A stretch of DNA of 64,000 nt, taken from contig NZ_JAKNUT010000004.1 in the NCBI RefSeq assembly GCF_023155855.1, positions 372,001 to 436,000 of the forward strand, written 5' to 3'. This document shows positions 10,065 through 18,101 of the stretch, piece after piece. Origin of the DNA: Microbacterium aoyamense (GTDB lineage: Bacteria; Actinomycetota; Actinomycetes; Actinomycetales; Microbacteriaceae). The translations under genes and the position numbers were made by a program. The notes beneath the pieces were generated by a model. It searched no databases and had not been told where the DNA came from. It worked only from the letters and a program-made list of their open reading frames with translations. Every line of letters starts with the position of its first letter. Position 1 is the stretch's first letter.

Positions 10065-10093
10065 GTCTGCGGTGCCGCACGGCCGTCGCAGAC
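10065..10093. promoter_or_regulatory. Inverted repeat upstream of the AbiEi-like gene
   Basis: GTCTGCG and CGCAGAC are perfect complements with 15 bases between them, directly upstream of the GTG start at 10057. The spacing (22 bases between arm starts, about two helical turns) suits a dimeric regulator. AbiEi antitoxins are known to autoregulate through inverted repeats, so this is a candidate operator. Confidence 0.4.
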
Positions 10094-10096
10094 GCC

Positions 10097-10128
10097 GATC
10101 GGCCGGATTGTGGACAACCCGGCCGATC
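10097..10128 (-). terminator. Hairpin terminator after the DUF349 gene
   Basis: The 10-base arms GATCGGCCGG and CCGGCCGATC are perfectly complementary, and inside them TTGT pairs with ACAA after one mismatch. It lies 24 bases past the stop of the DUF349 gene. There is no T-run, which is common in high-GC Actinobacteria. Confidence 0.6.
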
Positions 10129-10151
10129 AGAGGAGAGGGAAGGAGCCGGTG

Positions 10152-11687
10152 TCAGAACCCGAGGGCCTTCAGCCACCCGCGGCGTGCCTCGAGCGCCTCC
10201 TGCGCCTGCGCGATCGCGCGCTTGTCGCCCGACTTCTCGGCGGCTGCGAGCTCGCTCTCGAGCTTGTCGATCGCCTCGGTGAGCTGACGCGTCATGTCGT
10301 TGGCACGCGCCTTCGTCTCGGGATTGTTCCGCTTCCAGTCCACGTCTTCACGGGATCGCAGAGCCTGTTCGATCTTGCGCAGATCGTCGTCGAGCGCGCG
10401 CTCGGCGTCGCGGGGGAAGATCCGGCCGATCTCGTCCCACTTGCGCTGGATGCCGGTCAGCAGCGTGCGCGCCTTCGCGATCTGCGGCTCGTCGGCGACG
10501 GCCTTCGCCTCTTCGAGCAGGACCTTCTTCTCGGCGATCTTCTCGCGGGATGCCTCGGCATCCGCCGCCTCGCGTTCCCCACGAGCGGAGTACAGCGCGT
10601 CGCCGGCAGCCTTGAACTTGGCCCAGAGGGCGTCGTCGGCCTTCTTGCCGGCACGGCCGGCGGTCTTCCACTGGTCGAGGAGCTCTCGGTACGCGCCGAT
10701 TCCGTCCTCGCCCTTGGGTGCGAGCGCTTCGGCCTTCGCAACGAGGGCCGACTTGCGGTCGCGGACGCCCTTGTGAGCCTCATCGAGCTCCGAGTAGAAC
10801 TCGCGGCGGTGCTTGTCGACGATCGAACGCGCATCGCGGAATCGCTTCCACAACTGCTGCGCCGTCGACTTGGGCAGGCGCGGCCCGTTCTGCTGCTGCA
10901 GCTGCCACTGGTCGAACAGCGACGACAGCTCGGCCGATGCCTGCTTCCACTGCACCGTCTTGGGGTCGCGCGCGGCCAGAGCCTCAGCGGCCTCCACCAG
11001 GACGGTCCGCTCCTTGACGGCATCGTCGACGGCTTCGCGGGCCGCGGCGGCTTCGGCAGCCGAGGACTCGGTGAGCTCACCCGTCAGGGCCGCGACGCGG
11101 GCGTCGAGACTCGCCAGATCACCGACGGCTGCCGCATCGGTCAGCTTGTCCTGCACGAGGCGCGCCGCGCCCCGCAGATCGGAGGCGGATGCGCCGCCCC
11201 GGCGGTGGCGCACTTCGAGCAGCGTGACCTCGCTCGCGAGGTCGGCGTACTTGCGCTCGAAGTAGGCGAGCGCCTCTTCGGGAGTGCCGTCGGGATACTG
11301 GCCCACGACGCGCCAGCCGGCAGCCTCGCGCACCGACACGGTGCCGTCGTCATCGACCTTGCCCCACGGTTCCGCGGGTGCGGACGCGGCAGGGCGCGCG
11401 GGGACCGCACCCTGGGGTGCGGAGGGGCGGGGGCCGGGGCGCGGCGCGGGAACCGGGGCGCTGGGCACGACCGCCGGCTTCGCTTCGGTGGATGCCGTGG
11501 GCGCCGCGGGAGCGGACGATTCGGCCGAGTCACCGTCGTCGGTCGCAACGGCTTCGATCTCGGCCTCGACGCTCTCGTCGACGACGACCTCTTCGGTCAT
11601 GGTCGCGTCGGCGGTCTCTGCGGTCTCCGCCTCGACGGCGATGTCGTCAGCGGGGGAGTCGGGCGTGGAGTCTTCGTGAGTGGTCAC
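10152..11687 (-). CDS. DUF349 domain-containing protein
   Basis: The 511-residue protein has an acidic, Ala/Pro/Thr/Ser-rich N-terminus (about residues 1-120), followed by several DUF349 repeats. The repeats are long helical, probably coiled-coil units, each with a W and a FWxx-like core such as KASAELSSLFDQWQLQ, LWKRFRDARSIVDKHRREFY and LWAKFKAAGDALY. The molecular function of DUF349 proteins is not established. The start chosen is GTG at 11687, because GAGGTG lies 6 bases upstream. An in-frame GTG at 11696 overlaps that site. A candidate -10 (TAGGCT on the minus strand) is at 11739-11744. Confidence 0.85.
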   Translation of the reverse strand: MTTHEDSTPDSPADDIAVEAETAETADATMTEEVVVDESVEAEIEAVATDDGDSAESSAPAAPTASTEAKPAVVPSAPVPAPRPGPRPSAPQGAVPARPAASAPAEPWGKVDDDGTVSVREAAGWRVVGQYPDGTPEEALAYFERKYADLASEVTLLEVRHRRGGASASDLRGAARLVQDKLTDAAAVGDLASLDARVAALTGELTESSAAEAAAAREAVDDAVKERTVLVEAAEALAARDPKTVQWKQASAELSSLFDQWQLQQQNGPRLPKSTAQQLWKRFRDARSIVDKHRREFYSELDEAHKGVRDRKSALVAKAEALAPKGEDGIGAYRELLDQWKTAGRAGKKADDALWAKFKAAGDALYSARGEREAADAEASREKIAEKKVLLEEAKAVADEPQIAKARTLLTGIQRKWDEIGRIFPRDAERALDDDLRKIEQALRSREDVDWKRNNPETKARANDMTRQLTEAIDKLESELAAAEKSGDKRAIAQAQEALEARRGWLKALGF

Positions 11688-11763
11688 GGGATGCACCTCA
11701 TCGCGGCCTGCGCCGCCTGTGGGGAGTGGGACCCGTCAAGCCTAGTACGGCGGGGCGGCCGGC

Positions 11764-12051
11764 TCAGGGAGTCGTCGTGGGCTCGGGCGTCGGGCTCACG
11801 GACGGTTCGACCGAGGGCGTCGTCGTCGAGGTCGGCGTCGGCGTCGGCACGGGAGCGCCGGGGCCGGTCGTGAAGTAGAGCGTCTGAGCGGCCGCGATGG
11901 CGACGATGATCACTCCACCCGCGATGCCGGCGATCAGGTTGTCGCGGGAACGGCGGCGCGCCTGCCCTTCGTGCAACGCCCGGCGGGCGTCATACAGACG
12001 AGCGCGCTCCCGCGCCTCGCGGCTGGTGCGATCCTTGCCTCCGCCGGACAC
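11764..12051 (-). CDS. Small single-pass membrane protein with Pro/Thr-rich tail
   Basis: The 95-residue protein has a charged N-terminal half (KDRTSREARERARLYDARRA), one membrane segment (NLIAGIAGGVIIVAIAAAQT), and an extracytoplasmic Pro/Thr/Ser tail of alternating P and T. I do not recognise a function. The GTG start at 12051 has GGAGG 5 bases upstream, which argues strongly against longer readings. It is upstream of, and co-directional with, the DUF349 gene (76-base gap), a pairing that looks typical for this family of bacteria. The tail is likely exposed outside the membrane. Confidence 0.75.
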   Translation of the reverse strand: MSGGGKDRTSREARERARLYDARRALHEGQARRRSRDNLIAGIAGGVIIVAIAAAQTLYFTTGPGAPVPTPTPTSTTTPSVEPSVSPTPEPTTTP

Positions 12052-12149
12052 GGAACCTCCCTCGTCCGGGCGCGTCCCGGAACGGGGTTGATCATATGCG
12101 CGCGTCCGGCCGCACCCCAAACCCGCCTCCGGACGTCGTCCACCACGAT

Positions 12150-12155
12150 TAGCCT
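12150..12155 (+). promoter_or_regulatory. -10 box (TAGCCT) for the rarA transcript
   Basis: TAGCCT is followed by 6 bases and a GTG at 12162. It is the only good -10 ahead of rarA and would start the message at the first base of a short reading frame. Confidence 0.5.
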
Positions 12156-12161
12156 GGACAC

Positions 12162-12200
12162 GTGCCGAACCCGACATCCATCGCGAGCGCGGGCGCGTGA
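12162..12200 (+). CDS. 12-codon leaderless upstream reading frame ahead of rarA
   Basis: The frame reads [12 protein letters not shown] and stops at TGA 12198-12200. It begins 6 bases after TAGCCT, the leaderless geometry used by several neighbours. Its stop overlaps the rarA start codon as GTGA. rarA has no Shine-Dalgarno sequence of its own, so ribosomes finishing this peptide may start rarA by coupling. The coding claim rests on position only. Confidence 0.45.
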   Translation: MPNPTSIASAGA

Positions 12201-13519
12201 CCGCGCTCTTCCAGGGCCAGACGCCGCTCGCGGTGCGCATGCGCCCCACGTCGCTCGACGAGGTCGCGGGGCAAGGGCACCTCCTCCGCGCCGGCTCGCC
12301 GCTCGTGACGTTGGCGGATCCTCAGGCATCCACTCGCGCCGCCGCCTCCGTCATCCTCTGGGGTCCCCCGGGAACCGGCAAGACGACCCTCGCCCAGGCG
12401 ATCGCGCGCTCGTCGGGGCGCCGCTTCGTCGAGCTCTCGGCGGTGACCGCCGGCGTGAAGGACGTCCGCGAGGTGATGCAGGAGGCCCTGACGCAGCGCG
12501 ACCTCTACGGGCAGTCGACGATCCTCTTCCTCGACGAGATCCACCGCTTCACGAAAGCCCAGCAGGATGCCCTCCTGCCGGGCGTCGAGAACGGCTGGGT
12601 GGTGCTCATCGCAGCCACGACCGAGAATCCCTCCTTCTCGGTCATCTCTCCGCTGCTCTCGCGGTCGCTCCTGCTCACCCTCGTCGCGCTCACGGACGAC
12701 GACCTCGGCGTCCTCCTGGACCGTGCGGTGGCCGACGCGCGTGGGTTCGACGGCGACGTGATCCTGAGCGACGAGGCGAAAGCGGCGATCGTGCAGCTCG
12801 CCTCCGGAGATGCGCGCAGAGCCCTCACGACGCTCGAGGCCGCGGCATCCCTCGCCGTCGAGACGGCGAAGAAGGGCAAGACGCCGCAGATCACGCCCGA
12901 CCACGTCTCGCAGGCCGTCGACCGTGCCCTGCTGCGGTACGACCGTCAAGGCGACGAGCACCACGACGTCATCAGCGCGTTCATCAAGTCCATCCGCGGA
13001 TCCGATGTGGATGCCGCGATGCACTATCTCGCCCGCATGATCGAGGCGGGCGAGGACCCGCGCTTCATCGCGCGGCGCCTCATCATCTCGGCAGCCGAGG
13101 ACATCGGCCTGGCCGACCCCCAAGCGCTCCCGCTCGCGGTCGCCGCGGCCGATGCCGTGCAGTTCATCGGCATGCCCGAGGGCCGCATCCCGCTCGCCGA
13201 AGCGACGGCCTACCTCGCGACCACGGCCAAGTCGAACGCCGCATACCTCGCGATCGACAAGGCGATCGCCGACGTCCGCGCGGGCGGGTTCGGCCGCGTT
13301 CCCGCGCCGCTGCGCGATGCGCACTACCCGGGTGCGAAGCGGCTCGGGCACGGCAAGGGGTACAAGTATCCGCACGACACCGAGATCGGCGTCGTCGCGC
13401 AGCAGCATCTGCCCGACGAACTGCGCGGACGCCGCTACTACGAGCCCACGAACCACGGGCAGGAGCGCGACGTGCAGGCGCGCCTCGAGAAGATCCGCCG
13501 CATCGTGGCCGGCGAATAA
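12197..13519 (+). CDS. rarA: Replication-associated recombination protein RarA (MgsA)
   Basis: RarA is an AAA+ ATPase that acts at stalled replication forks and is related to clamp loaders. The protein has 440 residues, starting [20 protein letters not shown]. It contains [16 protein letters not shown], the Walker A motif [12 protein letters not shown], the Walker B motif [10 protein letters not shown], a sensor 1 region (AATTENPSF) and the C-terminal tetramerisation segment with [11 protein letters not shown]. The GTG start lacks a ribosome binding site and overlaps the stop of a 12-codon upstream frame. The following gene is rpsD, after 174 bases. Confidence 0.95.
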   Translation: MTALFQGQTPLAVRMRPTSLDEVAGQGHLLRAGSPLVTLADPQASTRAAASVILWGPPGTGKTTLAQAIARSSGRRFVELSAVTAGVKDVREVMQEALTQRDLYGQSTILFLDEIHRFTKAQQDALLPGVENGWVVLIAATTENPSFSVISPLLSRSLLLTLVALTDDDLGVLLDRAVADARGFDGDVILSDEAKAAIVQLASGDARRALTTLEAAASLAVETAKKGKTPQITPDHVSQAVDRALLRYDRQGDEHHDVISAFIKSIRGSDVDAAMHYLARMIEAGEDPRFIARRLIISAAEDIGLADPQALPLAVAAADAVQFIGMPEGRIPLAEATAYLATTAKSNAAYLAIDKAIADVRAGGFGRVPAPLRDAHYPGAKRLGHGKGYKYPHDTEIGVVAQQHLPDELRGRRYYEPTNHGQERDVQARLEKIRRIVAGE

Positions 13520-13539
13520 GCCCCTCACCTGGGCTCTGA

Positions 13540-13545
13540 TAGACT
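13540..13545 (+). promoter_or_regulatory. -10 box (TAGACT) for rpsD, with a ~140-base leader
   Basis: TAGACT predicts a start near 13552 and therefore an unusually long untranslated leader before rpsD. Ribosomal protein leaders of this length are often sites of autogenous control, but I could not fold a specific S4-binding structure by eye. Confidence 0.4.
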
Positions 13546-13693
13546 TGACCGGCTCGAAACCGAGTTTTCGGGCATCCCCTTTCTTCTTCACCTACCTACC
13601 GGCATGCCCCGGCGTGCGTTCCGGACAGGGCGAGGAGAGGCGATACGTCCGCGAGTCGTGAAAGACACGACCGCGTCATCGGAAGGATCCTTC

Positions 13694-14323
13694 GTGGCAA
13701 CGAAGTCCCAGGACCGCCGCAAGGTGCGCCTCTCGCGCGCTCTCGGCGTCGCTCTGACCCCCAAGGCCGCCCGCTACCTCGAGAAGCGTCCCTACGCTCC
13801 GGGTGAGCACGGCCGCACCAAGCGCAAGCAGGACAGCGACTTCGCCGTCCGTCTCCGCGAGAAGCAGCGTCTGCGCGAGCAGTACGGCATCCGCGAGAAG
13901 CAGATGCGCAACACCTTCAACGAGGCACGTCGCAAGGACGGCCTGACGGGTGAGAACCTCGTCGAGCTGCTCGAGATGCGTCTCGACGCGCTCGTCCTCC
14001 GCTCGGGCTTCGCCCGCACCACGGCGCAGGCGCGCCAGCTCGTCGTGCACCGCCACATCCTGGTCGACGGCCAGCTCGTGGACCGCCCGTCGTTCCGCGT
14101 CAAGCCGGGCCAGCTCATCCACGTCAAGGCCAAGTCCGAGGGCACCGAGCCCTTCCAGGTCGCAGCTGCCGGCGGTCACGCCGACGTCCTGCCCCCGGTC
14201 CCGGGCTACCTCGAGGTCGAGCTCGACAAGCTCCAGTCGCGTCTCGTGCGTCGCCCCAAGCGAGCCGAGGTTCCCGTGGTCTGCGACGTTCAGCTCGTCG
14301 TCGAGTACTACGCCGCGCGCTGA
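13694..14323 (+). CDS. rpsD: 30S ribosomal protein S4 (zinc-independent form)
   Basis: S4 is a primary 16S rRNA-binding protein and a regulator of fidelity. The protein has 209 residues, the normal length. The N-terminal domain reads MATKSQDRRKVRLSRALG with RPYAPGEHGRTKRKQDSDFAVRL, and the S4 RNA-binding domain carries MRLDALVLRSGFARTTAQARQLVVHRHI. There is no Cys cluster near the N-terminus, so this is the C-minus (non-zinc) type. GTG at 13694 was chosen because GGAAGG precedes it and it gives the usual N-terminus. The gene stands alone, as in other Microbacteriaceae, instead of in the alpha operon. Confidence 0.95.
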   Translation: MATKSQDRRKVRLSRALGVALTPKAARYLEKRPYAPGEHGRTKRKQDSDFAVRLREKQRLREQYGIREKQMRNTFNEARRKDGLTGENLVELLEMRLDALVLRSGFARTTAQARQLVVHRHILVDGQLVDRPSFRVKPGQLIHVKAKSEGTEPFQVAAAGGHADVLPPVPGYLEVELDKLQSRLVRRPKRAEVPVVCDVQLVVEYYAAR

Positions 14324-14336
14324 GCGGGGCGTAGTA
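14306..14336 (+). repeat. Inverted repeat spanning the rpsD stop codon
   Basis: TACTACGCC (in the last codons) and GGCGTAGTA are perfect 9-base arms around the stop codon. In addition, CTACGCCGCGCGCT, which encodes the last residues, recurs downstream at about 14363, which looks like a short duplication of the gene end. Confidence 0.5.
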
Positions 14337-14392
14337 CCGGAGCGCAGCGACCGGCAGCACAGCTACGCCGCGCGCTAAGACTCAGCAGTCGC

Positions 14393-14426
14393 ACGAAGGG
14401 CGTCGGGGAAACCCGGCGCCCTTCGT
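14393..14426 (+). terminator. Strong hairpin terminator after rpsD
   Basis: The 15-base arms (ACGAAGGGCGTCGGG and CCCGGCGCCCTTCGT) are fully paired with a single G-U pair, closed by a GAAA tetraloop. Only a pyrimidine-rich stretch without a T-run follows. Confidence 0.8.
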
Positions 14427-14456
14427 CGTCTCCTCCATCGCCGACCCGTTTCCGCA

Positions 14457-14462
14457 TACGAT
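14457..14462 (+). promoter_or_regulatory. -10 box (TACGAT) for the gene at 14506
   Basis: TACGAT predicts a transcript starting near 14469, giving a leader of about 37 bases that contains GAGGAG before the ATG at 14506. Confidence 0.4.
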
Positions 14463-14505
14463 GGATGGATGCCGCGTCGGGCGGCGAGTGGCGAGGAGTG
14501 GTGTC

Positions 14506-14910
14506 ATGAAGAACGTGCTGTGGTTCGTGTTCGGCATCGCCGGCGGATTCGTCCTCGCACACCTGATGAACAAGGATCCGCGGGGGCACGAACTGCTCGC
14601 CGATGTCGATGCGCGCATCACCGAGTTCACCGACCGCATGAGCGATGCCTACCGTGAGCAGGAATCCCGATTCTCGGGCCTCGTGGACGAAGTGAAGGAT
14701 GCCGCGGCCGGCGCAGCCAGCGCGGCCAAGAGCGCAGCTTCCGACGCCCTGGGCTCGGCAGCCGATGCCGCCGCCGACGCCGTCGACAAGGCGCAGGACG
14801 CCGTCTCGGACGCTGCGGACAAGACGCAGGACGCCGTCGCAGACGTCGCGGACAAGGCGAAGACCGCCGCCGGCAAGGCGAAGTCCGCCGCAAAGAAGCT
14901 CGCCGACTGA
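14506..14910 (+). CDS. Membrane-anchored Ala/Lys/Asp helical repeat protein
   Basis: The 134-residue protein has an N-terminal hydrophobic segment (VLWFVFGIAGGFVLAHLM), followed by a long amphipathic helix. From about residue 65 it carries 11-residue-like repeats rich in A, D, K and V (for example AVDKAQDAVSDAADK, TQDAVADVADK). Such repeats resemble apolipoprotein and LEA-type helices and could lie along a membrane surface. I do not know its function. The ATG has GAGGAG 7 bases upstream. The location between rpsD and alaS looks conserved in relatives. Confidence 0.75.
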   Translation: MKNVLWFVFGIAGGFVLAHLMNKDPRGHELLADVDARITEFTDRMSDAYREQESRFSGLVDEVKDAAAGAASAAKSAASDALGSAADAAADAVDKAQDAVSDAADKTQDAVADVADKAKTAAGKAKSAAKKLAD

Positions 14911-14975
14911 CTCCCTTTCCGCGCCCGCCCGAAGAGGCCGGGCGCATACCCGCACGACCCGAGGAATCCCCACGC

Positions 14976-17636
14976 ATGAAGACCGCTGAGATCGCCCAGC
15001 GCTATCTGGACTACTTCGAGAAGAACGGTCACACCATCGTGCCGAGCGCATCGCTCGTCACGGACGACCCCGCGCTGCTGTTCACGGTCGCGGGCATGGT
15101 GCCGTTCATCCCGTATCTCTCGGGCGATGTGCCCGCGCCCTACCCGCGCGCGGCCGACGTGCAGAAGTGCATCCGCACGCTCGACATCGAAGAGGTCGGG
15201 CACACACCGCGCCACGGCACGTTCTTCCAGATGCTCGGCAACTGGTCGTTCGGCGACTACTTCAAAGAGGGCGCGATCCGCTTCGCATGGGAGCTCCTCA
15301 CGACGCCGGACGCCGACGGCGGCCTCGGATTCGATCCGAAGGACCTGTGGGTCACGGTCTACGAAGAGGATGACGAAGCCCACGACCTCTGGCTGACGCT
15401 CACGGATCTGCCCGAAGAGCGCATCCAGCGCCTGGGCAAGGACACGAACTACTGGTCCACGGGCCTTCCCGGGCCCGCGGGGCCCTGCTCCGAGATCTTC
15501 TTCGACCGCGGGCCCGCCTACGGGATCGACGGCGGCCCTGCGACCGACGACGACCGCTACGTCGAGATCTGGAACCTCGTGTTCATGCAGTACGAGATCA
15601 CGAACGTCCAGTCCAAGTACGACTTCGACATCGTCGGCGAACTGCCACACAAGAACATCGACACCGGCATGGGCCTGGAGCGCGTCGCGTTCATCAAGCA
15701 GGGCGTCGACAACATGTACGAGACCGACCAGGTGCGGCCGGTCCTCGACAAGGCGGTCGAGCTGTCGGGCCGCACGTACGGCGCCGACCACCAGGACGAC
15801 ATCCGGTTCCGTGTCGTGGCCGACCACGTGCGTTCCTCGCTCATGCTGCTGTCGGACGGCGTGACGCCCTCCAACGACGGGCGCGGCTACATCCTGCGAC
15901 GCCTCATGCGCCGTGCGATCCGGTCGATGCGCCTGCTCGGGGTCGAGGGCGCGACCTTCAAGGAGCTCTTCGCGGCATCCCGCGACGCCATGAAGGACGC
16001 CTACCCGATCGTCGAGACCGACTATCCCCGCATGGAGCAGTACGCCCTGGCCGAAGAGGCGACGTTCCTGCGCACGCTCGCGTCCGGCTCGAACCTGCTC
16101 GACGAGACGATCGTGCAGACGAAGGGCGCCGGTGGTTCGAGTGTCTCGGGCTCCGAGGCGTTCCTGCTGCACGACACGTACGGCTTCCCGATCGACCTGA
16201 CGCTCGAGATCGCCGAGGAGGCGGGGCTCACGGTCGACCGCGCCGCGTTCGACGCCCTCATGCACGAGCAGCGGACTCGCGCCAAGACCGACGCGAAGGC
16301 ACGCAAGCGCCAACTCGCCGACACGAGCGTCTACCGCGATCTGCGGGCGCTCGGCGAGACGTCGTTCACGGGCTACACCGATCTCGAGACCGCATCGACC
16401 GTGCTCGGCATCCTCGTCGACGGTGTCTCCACGGATCGTGCGGCGACGGGTCAGATCGCCGAGGTGATCCTCGCCGAGACCGCTCTCTACGCCGAGTCGG
16501 GCGGCCAGGTCGCCGACAAAGGCGTCATCGTCGGCCCCGGGTACGAGCTCGATGTCCTCGACGTGCAGCGACCCGTACCGGGCCTCATCAGTCACACGGT
16601 CGAGGTGACGACGGGTGAGGTCGGCGTGGGCCAGCCCGCGACGACGGTGGTGGATGCCGTCAACCGCCGCGCGGCGCAGCAGGCGCACTCCGCGACCCAC
16701 CTGATCCACGCGGCACTGCGCGACACGCTGGGCTCTTCCGCGACGCAGACGGGCTCGCTCAACCGCGCCGGCTACATGCGCTTCGACTTCGCGTGGGGTC
16801 AGGCGCTGTCGGACGACACCAAGTCCGAGATCGAAGAGATCGCCAACAACGCCGTGCGCGACAACCTCGAGGTGACGACGCGCGTGCTCGCGCTCGACGA
16901 GGCCAAGGCACTCGGTGCGCAGGCGCTCTTCGGCGAGAAGTACGGCGATGTCGTGCGGATGGTCGACATCGGCGGCCCGTGGTCGCGCGAGCTCTGCGGT
17001 GGCACCCATGTCGCGACGAGCGCCGAGATCGGCCTCATCAACCTCGTCGGCGAGCAGTCCGTCGGCGCCTCGAACCGCCGCGTCGAGGCCCTCGTCGGAC
17101 TCGACGCCTTCCGTTCGCTCGCGGCCGAGCGCGCACTCGTCTCGCAGCTCACCTCGACGCTCAAGACGCCGAAAGAACAGCTGCCGGCACGCATCGCCGA
17201 GCTCACGGCGAGCCTCAAGGCGGCCGAGAAGAAGATCGCCGCCTTCGAGGCGAAGGCGCTCGGAGACCGCGCGCCGGGTCTCGCCGAGGCGGCGCGGGCC
17301 GTCGGTCCGTACCGCCTCGTCGCCGCGAACGTCGGCACGGCGTCCTCGGGCGATGACCTCCGCACGCTGGCCCTGCAGGTGCGCGATCGCCTCGGCGCCG
17401 ATGCGGCCGTCGTCGCACTGGGCGCTCAGGTGGGGAATCGCCCCGTCGTGATCGTCGCGACCAACGAGGCCGCACGCTCCGCCGGCGCCAAGGCCGGGGC
17501 GCTCGCGAAGCGCGCGGCGGGGGTGCTCGGCGGTGGCGGTGGTGGCCGCGACGACGTCGCGCAGGGCGGCGGGACGGATGCCTCGGCACTTCCCGCGGCG
17601 CTCGACGCGGTCGCGTCGGACCTCGGAGCCGCGTGA
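14976..17636 (+). CDS. alaS: Alanyl-tRNA synthetase
   Basis: AlaRS charges tRNA-Ala and edits mischarged Ser and Gly. The protein has 886 residues. The class II catalytic core is N-terminal (FLYFxxxGH-type start MKTAEIAQRYLDYFEKNGH, then LLFTVAGMVPF). The editing domain carries zinc ligands in HSATHLIHAAL and CGGTHV. The C-Ala domain ends in a Gly-rich stretch (GVLGGGGGGRDDVAQGGG), the usual family terminus. It overlaps ruvX by 4 bases (GTGA), so the two are coupled. Confidence 0.97.
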   Translation: MKTAEIAQRYLDYFEKNGHTIVPSASLVTDDPALLFTVAGMVPFIPYLSGDVPAPYPRAADVQKCIRTLDIEEVGHTPRHGTFFQMLGNWSFGDYFKEGAIRFAWELLTTPDADGGLGFDPKDLWVTVYEEDDEAHDLWLTLTDLPEERIQRLGKDTNYWSTGLPGPAGPCSEIFFDRGPAYGIDGGPATDDDRYVEIWNLVFMQYEITNVQSKYDFDIVGELPHKNIDTGMGLERVAFIKQGVDNMYETDQVRPVLDKAVELSGRTYGADHQDDIRFRVVADHVRSSLMLLSDGVTPSNDGRGYILRRLMRRAIRSMRLLGVEGATFKELFAASRDAMKDAYPIVETDYPRMEQYALAEEATFLRTLASGSNLLDETIVQTKGAGGSSVSGSEAFLLHDTYGFPIDLTLEIAEEAGLTVDRAAFDALMHEQRTRAKTDAKARKRQLADTSVYRDLRALGETSFTGYTDLETASTVLGILVDGVSTDRAATGQIAEVILAETALYAESGGQVADKGVIVGPGYELDVLDVQRPVPGLISHTVEVTTGEVGVGQPATTVVDAVNRRAAQQAHSATHLIHAALRDTLGSSATQTGSLNRAGYMRFDFAWGQALSDDTKSEIEEIANNAVRDNLEVTTRVLALDEAKALGAQALFGEKYGDVVRMVDIGGPWSRELCGGTHVATSAEIGLINLVGEQSVGASNRRVEALVGLDAFRSLAAERALVSQLTSTLKTPKEQLPARIAELTASLKAAEKKIAAFEAKALGDRAPGLAEAARAVGPYRLVAANVGTASSGDDLRTLALQVRDRLGADAAVVALGAQVGNRPVVIVATNEAARSAGAKAGALAKRAAGVLGGGGGGRDDVAQGGGTDASALPAALDAVASDLGAA

Positions 17637-18100
17637 CGGGGTTCCGCAGGGGCGCGCGCCTCGGCGTCGACGTCGGACAGGCCCGTGTCGGCGTCGCGAA
17701 GTGCGATCCCGACGGGCTGCTCGCGACCCCGGTCGAGACCGTGCCGCGCGACGACCACGCCGTCGCGCGGGTCGCGTCCCTCGGCGAAGAGCACTCCGTG
17801 CTCGAGATCCTGGTCGGGCTGCCGCTGAACCTGAAAGGCGAGGACACCGCCTCGACGATGGATGCCCGAGACTTCGCAGCCGCGGTGGCCGCGGCATCCG
17901 GAATCCCCGTCCGCCTCGTCGACGAACGGCTGTCGACCGTGTCCGCCCATGCGGCGCTGCGTCAGTCCGGGCGATCCCAGCGTTCGTCGCGTACCATCGT
18001 GGATCAGGTCGCGGCAGTCGTCCTCTTGCAGCAAGCACTCGATGTCGAGAAGAGCACAGGCCGCCCCGCCGGTACCCCGATCTCCCAGGAGCCCGCCTGA
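17633..18100 (+). CDS. ruvX: Holliday junction resolvase-like / pre-16S rRNA nuclease RuvX (YqgF)
   Basis: YqgF-type RNase H-fold nucleases mature the 5' end of 16S rRNA, and some have been proposed as alternative junction resolvases. The protein has 155 residues. It shows LGVDVGQARVGVA with the first catalytic Asp, LVGLPLNLKGEDT, and VDERLSTVSAHAAL with the second acidic residue. The last core Asp lies in the segment around VDQVAAVVLLQ. The GTG start overlaps the alaS stop. The alaS-ruvX-mltG-aro order is standard for Actinobacteria. Confidence 0.92.
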   Translation: MTGFRRGARLGVDVGQARVGVAKCDPDGLLATPVETVPRDDHAVARVASLGEEHSVLEILVGLPLNLKGEDTASTMDARDFAAAVAAASGIPVRLVDERLSTVSAHAALRQSGRSQRSSRTIVDQVAAVVLLQQALDVEKSTGRPAGTPISQEPA

Positions 18101-18101
18101 G

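Noticed and set aside
10058..10117. Longer AbiEi-like protein starting at TTG 10117
   Set aside because: The start would lie inside the terminator hairpin 10097-10128, and the added residues do not resemble the family.
14469..14657. 62-codon frame starting 6 bases after TACGAT
   Set aside because: The leaderless geometry fits, but the peptide is Arg/His-rich and out of frame with the well-supported gene at 14506, which has its own GAGGAG site.
14649..18038. 1129-codon open frame on the minus strand
   Set aside because: It is antisense to alaS, ruvX and their neighbours, with no recognisable motif.
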